DNA of 36,578 bases from assembly GCA_002469895.1 (NCBI GenBank), contig DKOA01000045.1:1-36578 (forward strand), read 5' to 3'. The position numbers and the translations under genes are program-made. Source of the stretch: Opitutia bacterium UBA7374 (GTDB lineage Bacteria; Verrucomicrobiota; Verrucomicrobiia; Opitutales; Coraliomargaritaceae). The notes below the pieces were generated by a model, which was given only the letters and a program-made list of their open reading frames with translations, did no database searches and was not told the origin of the DNA. Shown one piece after another: positions 7,362-15,304 of the stretch (the first letter of the stretch is position 1; each line of letters opens with the position of its first letter).

Positions 7362-7990
7362 TTGGCTGCCTCCGGTGGTTTCATTTGCTGCTGGTAAGCA
7401 AATTTGGAGCAAAGGAAGTCGGCGGGGTTCGTCTGTACGCGTCGCAGCCAGACAGCACGTAGTTCGGCGTCGCTCATTGGGATGGTGCCTTTGATGACTT
7501 CTTCTTCGTCGGGGGATGGCGAAGAATTATCGGGATTGTTGTTGATCACGTAATCGTCTGCGCCGATTTTTCCGCCGGACATATTGCCCCCTTCAAATTC
7601 GAGGAGTTTGGCGCGGGCCAAGGCAATCTCCTGATTTATTTTTGGTTCTTTCCAGCCCGGTTTTTGGTCGAGTGCGCGGTTGTAAGCTTTGGCTGCTTTT
7701 TCGTATTTGCCGAGAAAGAGCAGGGCATTGCCCTGATTGTAGAGGCCCTCGGCGGAGTCGAAACCGGCGAAGATTCCCGCAGCTTCTTTAAATGAACCGT
7801 TGCGGTAGAGGGCGATGGCTCGCCAGAAGGGGTCCTGAAAAACGTCTGCTGCCGCTTCGTATTCTTTTTTTGAATAGAGGGCATGGGCTCGTTGGTCGGG
7901 TCTGCGGAGGTGAGCCTTGCCGGTGGCCAGAGCAATCCCCAACGCGAGTACTGTAACGGACCAGCTGATTCTAATAATGCGGCGAATCAT
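7358..7990 (-). CDS. TPR-repeat protein of the Bat operon (BatC/BatE-like)
   Basis: This 210-residue protein has an N-terminal hydrophobic segment (about residues 4-23: signal peptide or anchor) and a helical domain with TPR-like repeats. The clearest is at about 83-116 (LYNQGNALLFLGKYEKAAKAY), with a degenerate one before it. Such a protein sits between BatB and BatD in many Bat operons and is presumed to be a protein-binding scaffold facing the periplasm. I prefer the ATG at 7990, which overlaps the batB stop as ATGA and follows AAGGA; the ATG at 7999 is in frame but further from that site. The C-terminal third is acidic, then basic, and has no recognised domain. Confidence 0.82.
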   Translation of the reverse strand: MIRRIIRISWSVTVLALGIALATGKAHLRRPDQRAHALYSKKEYEAAADVFQDPFWRAIALYRNGSFKEAAGIFAGFDSAEGLYNQGNALLFLGKYEKAAKAYNRALDQKPGWKEPKINQEIALARAKLLEFEGGNMSGGKIGADDYVINNNPDNSSPSPDEEEVIKGTIPMSDAELRAVWLRRVQTNPADFLCSKFAYQQQMKPPEAAK

Positions 7991-8880
7991 GTAGGCCATC
8001 CTTTCCGAAACGCGAGGAGCTGGCAGAGGGCGATTAAAGGGAGTAAGGCGAGTCCGGAATCGTGCCGCCGCGAGTTTCCGTCCTCTCCGGAGGCGGAGCG
8101 AAAGTCGGTTTGGGCGCGGGCCGCTACTTGCCGGATGTCGTGGTTATCGTGGGTCAGTGGCGTAATGCGTGCACGTAGGGTTTTGGCGGTGACTTGGAGG
8201 GTTGTTGGGAGAGGCGATTCGGGTGGTTTAAGGGCGAGGATTTGTACCGGAAGTACCGGCTGGAATTCCTCCGAAAGGATGGCGTTGTCGGTTAAGATGA
8301 GGACTGAGCCGGAGATCCCGGATTTTTTGAAGTGGGCTTCGGCCAGTTGTATGGCTCCGGCTAAGTCATCGCCTTCCGTTGGCATAACATCGGGATGAAG
8401 GCTGGCGGCCATGGTTTTGAGTAGCCGATCATCCCGCGTTAGAGGAAGGACCAGATGGGCGCTGCCACTGTAGGCGATGAGTCCGGTAGCTGCGGCCGCA
8501 CGCTCCTTCAGGAGTTCAGCGATTTTGATCCGAGCGCGCTCGATTCGCGTGGGTGACAGGTCGGTTGCCAACATGCTCGGATTCGTTCGCAGGAGGATAA
8601 AAAGCCCAGCCTGTTCCTCGGCGAAGGGAGCGGGTGCGTCACGCCAGCTTGGGCCGGCGAGAGCGAGAATGCTGAGGAACCAGAATAGTCCGATCCGGTG
8701 AATAGGGCGGAAGCGGCTCTTGCTTTGTTCCTCAATGAGAAGGTGCTTGAGCAGGTGTGCATCGACTAGTTCGGGCAGTGATCCGAGGCCGGCGGAGCGC
8801 TTCCATGCGATTGCCCAAATGATGACAGCGGGCAGGAGGGCCAGAAGCCAGAGAGGGCGAAGAAAAAGGAAGTCAGCCAT
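7987..8880 (-). CDS. batB: BatB-like VWA membrane protein with degenerate MIDAS
   Basis: This 297-residue protein has two N-terminal membrane helices (about 8-26 and 61-77), a von Willebrand A-type domain (about 90-225) and a C-terminal helix (about 277-290), the BatA/BatB design. The metal-binding MIDAS is broken: where BatA has DLSGSM, this protein reads LRTNPSM (97-103), so the first aspartate is arginine. The strand VLILTDN (193-199) keeps the fold. Downstream of the motif, ATDLSPTRIERAR aligns with BatB proteins. The ATG at 8880 overlaps the batA end by 8 bp. The frame stays open for another 103 codons upstream, but that part lies inside batA and is spurious. Probably a non-metal-binding partner of BatA. 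Confidence 0.85.
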   Translation of the reverse strand: MADFLFLRPLWLLALLPAVIIWAIAWKRSAGLGSLPELVDAHLLKHLLIEEQSKSRFRPIHRIGLFWFLSILALAGPSWRDAPAPFAEEQAGLFILLRTNPSMLATDLSPTRIERARIKIAELLKERAAAATGLIAYSGSAHLVLPLTRDDRLLKTMAASLHPDVMPTEGDDLAGAIQLAEAHFKKSGISGSVLILTDNAILSEEFQPVLPVQILALKPPESPLPTTLQVTAKTLRARITPLTHDNHDIRQVAARAQTDFRSASGEDGNSRRHDSGLALLPLIALCQLLAFRKGWPT

Positions 8881-9856
8881 GGGCGGGTTCCTTTCGGAGA
8901 AAGAGTTGAAGGGTCTGCCGACTGATGCTGAGGAGCCCGGCAACGGCCAGCGGCCAGTGGAAGAGTTCGCGGCGCGGGCGGTAGCTTTCCTTCTCAATGT
9001 CGCGGGATCCGATGCGATCAATTTCTTCGTAGATTGCTTTGAGCGCGGTGCCGTTCTGGGCGTGGAAGTAGCTGCCGCCGGTGGTTTGGGCAACACTCCG
9101 TAGGGCGGCTTCGTCGAGCCGGTCTTCGCCGGTGGTTGCCGGGTCGCCGACTCCGACGACGTGGATGGTGACGCCTTGATCGCGGGCAATGGCGGCGGCT
9201 TCAGATGGAGGGATTTTGCTGTCTGTATCGTTGCCGTCGGTCAGTACAATGAGGACGCGTTCGTTTACTTTGCTGCGTTCAAAGAGATGAATCCCGAGGC
9301 CGATGGCATCGCCAAAGACCGTTCGCGGGCCGGCCATGCGAACGGTGGTTTCTTCGAGGAGGGTGCGGCAGGCGTTGAGGTCTTGGGTGAAGGGCACCTG
9401 TACAAAAGGAGCGCTCCCAAAGACGATGAGTCCAACGCGGTCGCCTTGACGTCGGGTGAGGAAATCGTCGAGGACGTTTTTCACGGCGGAAAGACGATCT
9501 GTGCGGGTGCCGTCGGGGAGGGTAAAGTCATTGGCTTCCATCGAGCCGGAGAGGTCGACAACGAGGAGCAGGTCGCGGGCAGAAAGGGTGCGTTCGATCG
9601 GTGCTTCGAGTAATTGGGGACGGCAAAGGGCGAGGATAAGTAGTGCGTAGAGAATCCATGGATAGGCGGAGGCGAGATGTCTTTTCCTCTGGAATGTTTG
9701 CGGACTATGAGGCTGGTCTTGAAGCAGTTGGATGACTCGCCGGTACCAGGGTGCCCAGAGAGCTGGGCGCGTCTCCTTGTAATGGGGTAGCAGCCGATAA
9801 GTGATGAGTGGTAGGGCAAGAAGAAGGACGAGCCAAGGTTGGGCGAGGAGTATCAT
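8873..9856 (-). CDS. batA: BatA-like VWA domain membrane protein
   Basis: BatA (327 residues) is anchored by N-terminal helices at about 5-22 and 63-79 and a C-terminal one near 305-322. The VWA domain between them faces the periplasm. Its MIDAS is intact: DLSGSM (101-106), a central threonine in GPRTVFGDAIG (177-187) and TDGND (206-210). VWA domains with an intact MIDAS bind a divalent metal and use it to hold protein ligands. The ATG at 9856 shares one base with the stop codon of the DUF4381 gene (TGATG), and the 3' end overlaps batB. Bat operons have been linked to aerotolerance and virulence in Bacteroides and spirochaetes, but the molecular role is unresolved. Confidence 0.92.
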   Translation of the reverse strand: MILLAQPWLVLLLALPLITYRLLPHYKETRPALWAPWYRRVIQLLQDQPHSPQTFQRKRHLASAYPWILYALLILALCRPQLLEAPIERTLSARDLLLVVDLSGSMEANDFTLPDGTRTDRLSAVKNVLDDFLTRRQGDRVGLIVFGSAPFVQVPFTQDLNACRTLLEETTVRMAGPRTVFGDAIGLGIHLFERSKVNERVLIVLTDGNDTDSKIPPSEAAAIARDQGVTIHVVGVGDPATTGEDRLDEAALRSVAQTTGGSYFHAQNGTALKAIYEEIDRIGSRDIEKESYRPRRELFHWPLAVAGLLSISRQTLQLFLRKEPAHG

Positions 9857-10290
9857 CAGTGGGTGCCTTCACTCTGATGGTGACGAATCCAGCGGGTAGC
9901 TTCTTTGCGAAGGTGCTGAGGGATCGGTGACTTTGCCGGATAGCTTTGTAGTTCCGAAAGGGATACATCGTGGGCAGTGTTTTCGAGGAATTCGAACCAG
10001 CCAGGGCCATAGAGGGATGCCACGATGTGGCGGGGATAGGCGACGAGGGCAACCCGCTTCAGCACGATCTGGAGATCGTCGATCGAGGTAGCGTTTTTCA
10101 GGAGTTGAACTCCAATTCTGCGGTAGGCATTACAGCGATACTGTCGCATGCGTGTGTTGGCCTGATTAAATAAAGGCAGAAGAAGGAGTATGCAGAGAAG
10201 CCAGAGTCCGGGTGTGAGAGGCCAGAGCCCGGGTATTTCAGGCAAGGAGATATCGCGTAGGTGGCTGAGGCTATGTGCTGCGCTTTCCAT
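9856..10290 (-). CDS. DUF4381-like membrane protein of the Bat operon
   Basis: This 144-residue protein opens with a short segment reading LRDISLPEIPGLWPLTPG, typical of DUF4381 proteins. It then has one membrane helix (about residues 28-42) and a helical cytoplasmic tail with the stretch LKRVALVAYPRHIVASLYGPGW. DUF4381 genes sit between the DUF58 and VWA genes in this kind of operon, as here. Its stop overlaps the batA start by one base, and 9 bp separate it from the DUF58 gene. No enzyme motif is present. It is presumably a small adaptor of the Bat membrane complex; that role is inference. Confidence 0.78.
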   Translation of the reverse strand: MESAAHSLSHLRDISLPEIPGLWPLTPGLWLLCILLLLPLFNQANTRMRQYRCNAYRRIGVQLLKNATSIDDLQIVLKRVALVAYPRHIVASLYGPGWFEFLENTAHDVSLSELQSYPAKSPIPQHLRKEATRWIRHHQSEGTH

Positions 10291-10299
10291 CCCAAAGGG

Positions 10300-11265
10300 T
10301 CATTTGTTCGATGCTGGTACTCCGAGGAGGCGACGAATTTGTGTGACGCTATCTTCGGCGGTGTTGATTCGAAGCATGGGAGCGGATAGACGGCGCAGAT
10401 ATTTTTCCGCGCGGGTGGCTTCTTCTTCGAAATCAGCGGCCAGTCGCCGGCGGATAGTGGTTGCTGAGAAGTCGACTTCCGTCTGCTGCTGGCCATCACT
10501 GATGTTCATCGATTTAAGGAAAGCATCGATGCGTGAGGCATCGTGGGTCAGTAGCGTGATGATATCGTTGTGTGCGGCGATCCGGTCGACCAGTCGAGCG
10601 CTTTCGGTATTGATGCCGGCAAGGTCAGAAATGAGAACAACAAGTCCATCGTGTGGTGTCAGCGAAGCGGCGAGTGTGAGGGCATGGTTTATCGCTTTTG
10701 GGCAAGGCGGCTGTGACTTTCCGGCGCGAAGGGCGTGGTTCATCCGAACGATATGCCCGAGAATAGCCATCGCATTGGCATCACTCCGTCGTGGGCGTAT
10801 GACGGCGCTTTCGCTTTCGTTAAATACAATTGCGCCGGCTCGGTCTCCCGCGGCCAGAGTACGCCAGACGGCGATGGCTGCACACTCTGCAGCGGTGACT
10901 GACTTCATTTGCCGTTGCGTGCCAAAAAATTGGTTGCTGCGCTGATCGACAAGGATGAGGACGGTACGATCTTTTTCTTCTTCGCAGATCCGTATATGGG
11001 GTTTTCCTGTGCGTGCGGTAACTTTCCAATCCATACTGCGAATGTCATCGCCCTTTTGGTAGCGTCGCAGTTCGGCGAAGTCCATGCCCCGTCCGCGAAG
11101 TTTTGAGCCGTAGCGTCCGCTGAGAATGCTTTTCACCGGTTGGGTCGGGCGCAGGGAAAAGTCAGAAGTCTGGAAGCGCAGTCGCACAAGGTCGTCGAGG
11201 GCGACGTAGATGCCGGCTTCGCTGCTAGTTTTTGGGATCTTGCGTTGGATCCGGTTCCAGTTCAC
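10300..11265 (-). CDS. DUF58 domain protein
   Basis: This 321-residue soluble protein carries the DUF58 signature, with GRGMDFAELRRYQKGDDIR and then SMDW at residues 58-80. The rest has a VWA-like fold: VLILVDQRSN in the MIDAS position (weak, with D at the start but no SxS) and LVVLISDLAG further on. DUF58 proteins are regularly encoded next to MoxR ATPases and are thought to be their substrates or adaptors. It lies 26 bp after moxR and 9 bp before the DUF4381 gene. No signal peptide or membrane helix is seen, so it should act at the inner face of the membrane with the Bat proteins. Confidence 0.9.
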   Translation of the reverse strand: MNWNRIQRKIPKTSSEAGIYVALDDLVRLRFQTSDFSLRPTQPVKSILSGRYGSKLRGRGMDFAELRRYQKGDDIRSMDWKVTARTGKPHIRICEEEKDRTVLILVDQRSNQFFGTQRQMKSVTAAECAAIAVWRTLAAGDRAGAIVFNESESAVIRPRRSDANAMAILGHIVRMNHALRAGKSQPPCPKAINHALTLAASLTPHDGLVVLISDLAGINTESARLVDRIAAHNDIITLLTHDASRIDAFLKSMNISDGQQQTEVDFSATTIRRRLAADFEEEATRAEKYLRRLSAPMLRINTAEDSVTQIRRLLGVPASNK

Positions 11266-11291
11266 TTCGTTGTGGGGCTTGTAGGTAGGAG

Positions 11292-12266
11292 TTAGGCAAT
11301 CGCTACATTTTGCAGGAGTGAGTCGATGACATCATCACTGGTGATACCATCGGCATTGGCTTCAAAGCTCAGCCCGATACGATGGCGCAGACAGTCATGG
11401 GCGACGGCGCGTACGTCTTCGATATTCACTTGTTCGCGCCCCTGCATCCAGGCATGCCCACGGGCGCATTTATCGAGTGCAAGTGTTCCTCGCGGACTGA
11501 CGCCGACCTGAATGTAGCGTGCATTTGGGAGACTGTCCAGGTGGTTGCTGCGTGTCGCTGCGACAAGATCAACGAGGTAGCGTTCAATTGCGGGGCTGAT
11601 TTCCACCCGTGCTATTTCCCGTCGAGCTTCAAAGATTGTAGCCTGCCGGAGTCGCCTCGGGGTGCGATCTCCCGGATGCTTTCTTCCTTCTCTTTCGCCT
11701 CGCACCAGACGGATGATTTCCAATTCAGCGGTCGGTTCGGGGTGGGTGATGAAAACATGCATGAGGAAGCGATCCATTTGTGCCTCGGGGAGCGGATAAG
11801 TACCTTCTTGCTCTTGCGGGTTTTGGGTGGCCATTACCATGAAGAGGTTGGGCAGTTGATGGGTCTTTCCGGCTACCGTAATCTGCCGTTCCTCCATCGC
11901 TTCAAGGAGGGCCGCCTGTACTTTGGCAGGGGCACGGTTGATCTCGTCGGCCAGGACAACATTGGCAAATATGGGGCCAGGCTGAAAGGCAAAGCGTTCA
12001 GTGGATCGCTCGCCTAGATAGGTTTCCGAGCCGGTAATATCGGAGGGCAGAAGATCGGGTGTGAATTGTACACGACTAAAATCGACCTCCATGTTTTCGG
12101 CCAGGCTTTTGACTGCCCGCGTCTTGGCCAGTCCGGGCAGACCTTCAACAAGAATATTACCATCACATAGGAGGGTGAGCAGGAGGCGTTCGACCATGGC
12201 GGGCTGGCCGATAATGGCAGCCTCCATTTGTTCTTTAAGAAGCTGCAGATTTTCGTGTGGGGTCAT
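11292..12266 (-). CDS. MoxR-family AAA+ ATPase
   Basis: The first gene of the Bat operon encodes a 324-residue AAA+ ATPase. The Walker A motif is GLPGLAKT (43-50), Walker B is VLADEIN (104-110) and sensor 1 lies in VMATQNP (144-150). This is followed by the MoxR-typical QEQEGTYPLPEAQMDRF and a C-terminal helical lid. MoxR ATPases act as chaperones that assemble or activate partner complexes, usually through VWA-domain adaptors such as the DUF58 and Bat proteins encoded downstream. The ATG at 12266 has no clear ribosome binding site. The gene is divergent from a sulfatase, with 196 bp between the two starts. Confidence 0.95.
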   Translation of the reverse strand: MTPHENLQLLKEQMEAAIIGQPAMVERLLLTLLCDGNILVEGLPGLAKTRAVKSLAENMEVDFSRVQFTPDLLPSDITGSETYLGERSTERFAFQPGPIFANVVLADEINRAPAKVQAALLEAMEERQITVAGKTHQLPNLFMVMATQNPQEQEGTYPLPEAQMDRFLMHVFITHPEPTAELEIIRLVRGEREGRKHPGDRTPRRLRQATIFEARREIARVEISPAIERYLVDLVAATRSNHLDSLPNARYIQVGVSPRGTLALDKCARGHAWMQGREQVNIEDVRAVAHDCLRHRIGLSFEANADGITSDDVIDSLLQNVAIA

Positions 12267-12442
12267 AGATTTCTGGGGTGTTGGGTTTTCGGTGAACGTT
12301 TCCGCAATGCCGTTGTTCGATCTCAGCAGTAGTCGAAAATATAATAGCTAGTAAATAAAAAAATTCTAGAAATTATAGTTGACTTTGGATTGTTGTGGCG
12401 AACTTTTGGGAGCTTCCAAAGAGCCAAATAACAGCTCTGCGA

Positions 12443-12448
12443 TATAAT
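12443..12448 (+). promoter_or_regulatory. Possible -10 box (TATAAT) before the sulfatase gene
   Basis: A consensus TATAAT lies 14 bp before the sulfatase ATG. A small dyad, AGAGC-N9-GCTCT (12420-12438), lies immediately upstream where a -35 would be, and no good -35 hexamer is present there. A TTGACT occurs much further upstream at 12379, too far to pair with it. If used, the transcript would be nearly leaderless. Weak evidence; the dyad could be an operator. Confidence 0.25.
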
Positions 12449-12462
12449 AACACCAAAAGTCT

Positions 12463-14013
12463 ATGTGTAAACTACTTCAAAAATTAATGTTAATTCTCCT
12501 CTTGCCATCGATTGGCATGACCAAAGACAAACCGAACATCCTAGTTATCTGGGGTGATGATATAGGACAGACCAATGTCAGTGCTTACAGTCGTGGCATG
12601 ATGGGCTATCCGACTCCAAACATCGACCGGATTGCCGATGAGGGGATCCTTTTCACGGACTACTATGGCGAGCAGTCCTGTACTGCCGGTCGTTCCTCGT
12701 ACATCATGGGGCAAAGTGTGTTTCGCACAGGTTTATCCAAAGTGGGTCTTCCTGGAGCGGAGCAGGGGATGAATGAACTCGATCCCACGATTGCCGTTTT
12801 ATTGAAAGATCAGGGATATGCGACGGGTCAATTCGGCAAGAATCACTTGGGTGATCGTGACGAGCACCTGCCAACGAATCATGGATTTGATGAGTTCTAC
12901 GGTAATCTCTATCATCTCAATGCGGAGGAGGAGCCGGAAAACGAAGATTACCCGAAGGATCCGCAGTTCCGTGAGCGTTTTGGGCCCCGTGGGGTGATCC
13001 ATTCTTTTGCCGATGGCAAAATTACGGATACCGGGCCGTTAACAAAGAAGCGAATGGAAACAGTGGATGATGATACCTCTGCTCGTGCGATGGATTTTAT
13101 CCGCCGTCAAGAGGCCGCAGGCAAGCCATGGTTTGTTTGGTGGAGCGGTACCCGCATGCATTTTCGTACGCACGTGAGCGATGATAAAATGGCCAAGATA
13201 AAGGCTGCTTACCCCAATGCAGACGAGTACAGTGCCGGAATGGTTGAGCATGACATGCACATCGGCCAATTTTTGGAGCTACTGGACGAGCTAGGTATTG
13301 CGGATAACACAATCGTTCATTACTCGACCGACAACGGACCGCACTACAATACTTGGCCGGATGCGGCCTCTACGCCGTTTCGCGGTGAAAAAAATACAAA
13401 TTGGGAAGGTGGCTGGCGCGTCCCCTGTGCAGTTCGCTGGCCGGGTGTGATCGAGCCGGGCTCAGTGAGCAATGGCATCATCCATCATATGGACTGGTTG
13501 CCCACCTATTTGGCTGCTGCCGGGAAAGACGACATCAAGGACGATTTGCTCGACGGGTACAGATCGAAATCACTGGGACGCAGTTATAAGATCCATCTGG
13601 ACGGGTATGATTTGATGGATCACTTGAAGGATCCGCAGGGCACCGAAAGTCCTCGTAAAGAGATTTTCTATTTTTCTGATGACGGTGATCTCATGGCTTT
13701 ACGTTACCAGGACTGGAAGATGGTCTTTATGGAGCAAAAGACGAATGGCACATTCCGAACTTGGATGGATCCACTCGTACCTTTGCGAGTACCGTTAATC
13801 TTCAATTTGCGCCGCGATCCGTATGAGCGCGCGGAAGAGACTTCCAATACCTATTATGATTGGTTGCTAGACCGTGCTTATCTTCTGGTACCAGCACAGG
13901 CTTATGTGGGCAATTTCCTGAAAACTTTCCAGGAGTACCCACCCCGTCAAAAGGCGGCCAGTTTCACGCTGGATCAGGTCATGGAGAAGATTTTACAGCC
14001 ACAGCATAATTAG
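12463..14013 (+). CDS. Secreted sulfatase (alkaline phosphatase superfamily)
   Basis: This 516-residue protein starts with a signal peptide (MCKLLQKLMLILLLPSIG) and continues as a type I sulfatase. The metal aspartates are in WGDDIG (30-35). The active-site signature is CTAGR (73-77), with Cys73 expected to be oxidised to formylglycine. GKNHLGD and STDNGP supply further metal and sulfate ligands. The alanine in place of the usual proline (CxAxR) is typical of one large subfamily annotated as arylsulfatase. The substrate cannot be read from sequence; marine Verrucomicrobiota use many sulfatases on algal polysaccharides. No carbohydrate-utilisation gene is adjacent, which is unusual for a dedicated glycan enzyme. 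A strong terminator follows. The maturation enzyme is not in the window. Confidence 0.92.
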   Translation: MCKLLQKLMLILLLPSIGMTKDKPNILVIWGDDIGQTNVSAYSRGMMGYPTPNIDRIADEGILFTDYYGEQSCTAGRSSYIMGQSVFRTGLSKVGLPGAEQGMNELDPTIAVLLKDQGYATGQFGKNHLGDRDEHLPTNHGFDEFYGNLYHLNAEEEPENEDYPKDPQFRERFGPRGVIHSFADGKITDTGPLTKKRMETVDDDTSARAMDFIRRQEAAGKPWFVWWSGTRMHFRTHVSDDKMAKIKAAYPNADEYSAGMVEHDMHIGQFLELLDELGIADNTIVHYSTDNGPHYNTWPDAASTPFRGEKNTNWEGGWRVPCAVRWPGVIEPGSVSNGIIHHMDWLPTYLAAAGKDDIKDDLLDGYRSKSLGRSYKIHLDGYDLMDHLKDPQGTESPRKEIFYFSDDGDLMALRYQDWKMVFMEQKTNGTFRTWMDPLVPLRVPLIFNLRRDPYERAEETSNTYYDWLLDRAYLLVPAQAYVGNFLKTFQEYPPRQKAASFTLDQVMEKILQPQHN

Positions 14014-14036
14014 TTGTAACGGCTCTTTTTGATACG

Positions 14037-14075
14037 ACCGCGCTGGGCATCCAGCGCGGTTTTTTTTATTTTTTT
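14037..14075 (+). terminator. Rho-independent terminator after the sulfatase gene
   Basis: A perfect 10-bp stem (ACCGCGCTGG at 14037-14046 and CCAGCGCGGT at 14051-14060) encloses a GCAT loop. It is followed directly by a long T-rich run (14060-14075). It lies 23 bp after the sulfatase stop codon and separates that gene from carA. Confidence 0.95.
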
Positions 14076-14146
14076 ACAAAACCCGAGCGGTCAGGCGCTT
14101 CAAAAGCTTGCATGGTTGCGATTTCTCTTTTTGCTCCTCCGCTAAT

Positions 14147-15304
14147 ATGCCGAACGAGAATACTGGGATTATTGCTTTTGCAGATGGTACTATTTTTCGC
14201 GGTCGCGCTTTTGGTGCAGCTGCGACCTGCGTAGGGGAGGCTTGTTTTAACACTAGTATGACGGGCTATCAGGAAATTCTGACGGATCCTTCCTATTACT
14301 CACAAATTGTGACAATGACCGCAGTGCAGGTAGGCAATTATGGGATCAGCCCGGAGGACCTTGAATCAGACGGGCCCAAAGTAAAAGGTTTTGTCGTGCG
14401 GGAAGTCAGCCCGCTGGCCAGTAACTGGCGTAGTCGTCAGACGATTCAGGAATTTCTGGCGGAAGCGGGTATTCCCGGAATCGAGGGTGTCGATACGCGC
14501 GCAATTGCAAAAAAGCTACGTGCCGGGGGGGCCATGAACGCTTGTATTTCGACGGACGGCCTAAGTGATGCCGAGGCAGTGAAGCAGGCGGCTAGTTTTT
14601 CCGGTTTGCTCGGTGTTGATTTTGTTAAAGATGTCACTGCAGTAGAACCGTATGAGTGGGATCCGGATGGTGGGCAAAGTATCCCGTTCAGTGTGGAGGG
14701 CACCGATCTTGCTGGTGTACAGGCAGAGAAGAAGCGCTACCGCATTGCGGCAATGGACTTTGGCGCGAAGCACTCTATCTTTCGCAAGTTACGACAGCAT
14801 GGGTTTGATGTGCATGTCTTTCCGGCACAGGCCTCTGCCGAGGCAATTCGGGCGATTGAGCCCGACGGCGTATTCCTCTCGAATGGCCCCGGAGACCCGT
14901 CAGCGGTTGATTACGCGCATGCAACCGTAAAGGACTTGATTGAGGACTATCCGACTTTTGGGATCTGCCTGGGGCATCAAATTATTACCCATGCGCTTGG
15001 GGCGAAGACATTTAAGCTAAAATTCGGGCACCGGGGCGGCAACCAGCCGGTGAAGAATTTAGAAACCGGAAAGGTATCCATTACTGCGCAAAACCACGGC
15101 TTTGCTTCGACCCGGGAAGAATTGGAAAAGTGCGGAGCAATTGTCACGGAGATTAATCTCAATGACGACACAGTGGAGGGCCTGCGGCTGAAGGATCGTC
15201 CGGTTTTCTCCGTACAGTATCACCCCGAGGCGGCACCCGGGCCAAATGATGCGGACGCGCTTTTCGAGCACTTTTACGACTTGGTGCAGCAGCACGCGAG
15301 CTAG
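14147..15304 (+). CDS. carA: Carbamoyl-phosphate synthase small (glutaminase) subunit
   Basis: CarA hydrolyses glutamine and passes ammonia to CarB for carbamoyl phosphate, feeding pyrimidine and arginine synthesis. The 385-residue protein has the CarA N-terminal domain (CFNTSMTGYQEILTDPSY, 33-50) and a class I glutaminase domain. That domain holds SNGPGDP (245-251), the nucleophile C274 in GICLGHQ, and the catalytic pair H359 and E361 in YHPEAAPGP. I chose the ATG at 14147; the frame extends back to a TTG at 14108, but that would add 13 residues not seen in the family. carB is not adjacent. The stop codon lies within a CTAG shared with the convergent folC stop. Confidence 0.97.
   Translation: MPNENTGIIAFADGTIFRGRAFGAAATCVGEACFNTSMTGYQEILTDPSYYSQIVTMTAVQVGNYGISPEDLESDGPKVKGFVVREVSPLASNWRSRQTIQEFLAEAGIPGIEGVDTRAIAKKLRAGGAMNACISTDGLSDAEAVKQAASFSGLLGVDFVKDVTAVEPYEWDPDGGQSIPFSVEGTDLAGVQAEKKRYRIAAMDFGAKHSIFRKLRQHGFDVHVFPAQASAEAIRAIEPDGVFLSNGPGDPSAVDYAHATVKDLIEDYPTFGICLGHQIITHALGAKTFKLKFGHRGGNQPVKNLETGKVSITAQNHGFASTREELEKCGAIVTEINLNDDTVEGLRLKDRPVFSVQYHPEAAPGPNDADALFEHFYDLVQQHAS

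Noticed and set aside
7883..8398. 171-codon frame antisense to the batB/TPR genes
   Set aside because: Arg/Ser-rich composition typical of an antisense shadow; both opposite genes are clear homologues.
8881..9189. N-terminal extension of batB by 103 residues
   Set aside because: It lies within batA and is Pro/Ser/Thr/Arg-rich without conservation; the ATG at 8880 gives the expected membrane-helix start.
9161..9613. 150-codon frame antisense to batA
   Set aside because: Opposite an intact VWA-domain gene, with no supporting motif.
11382..12017. 211-codon frame antisense to moxR
   Set aside because: Opposite a textbook AAA+ ATPase; no ribosome binding site and no known fold.
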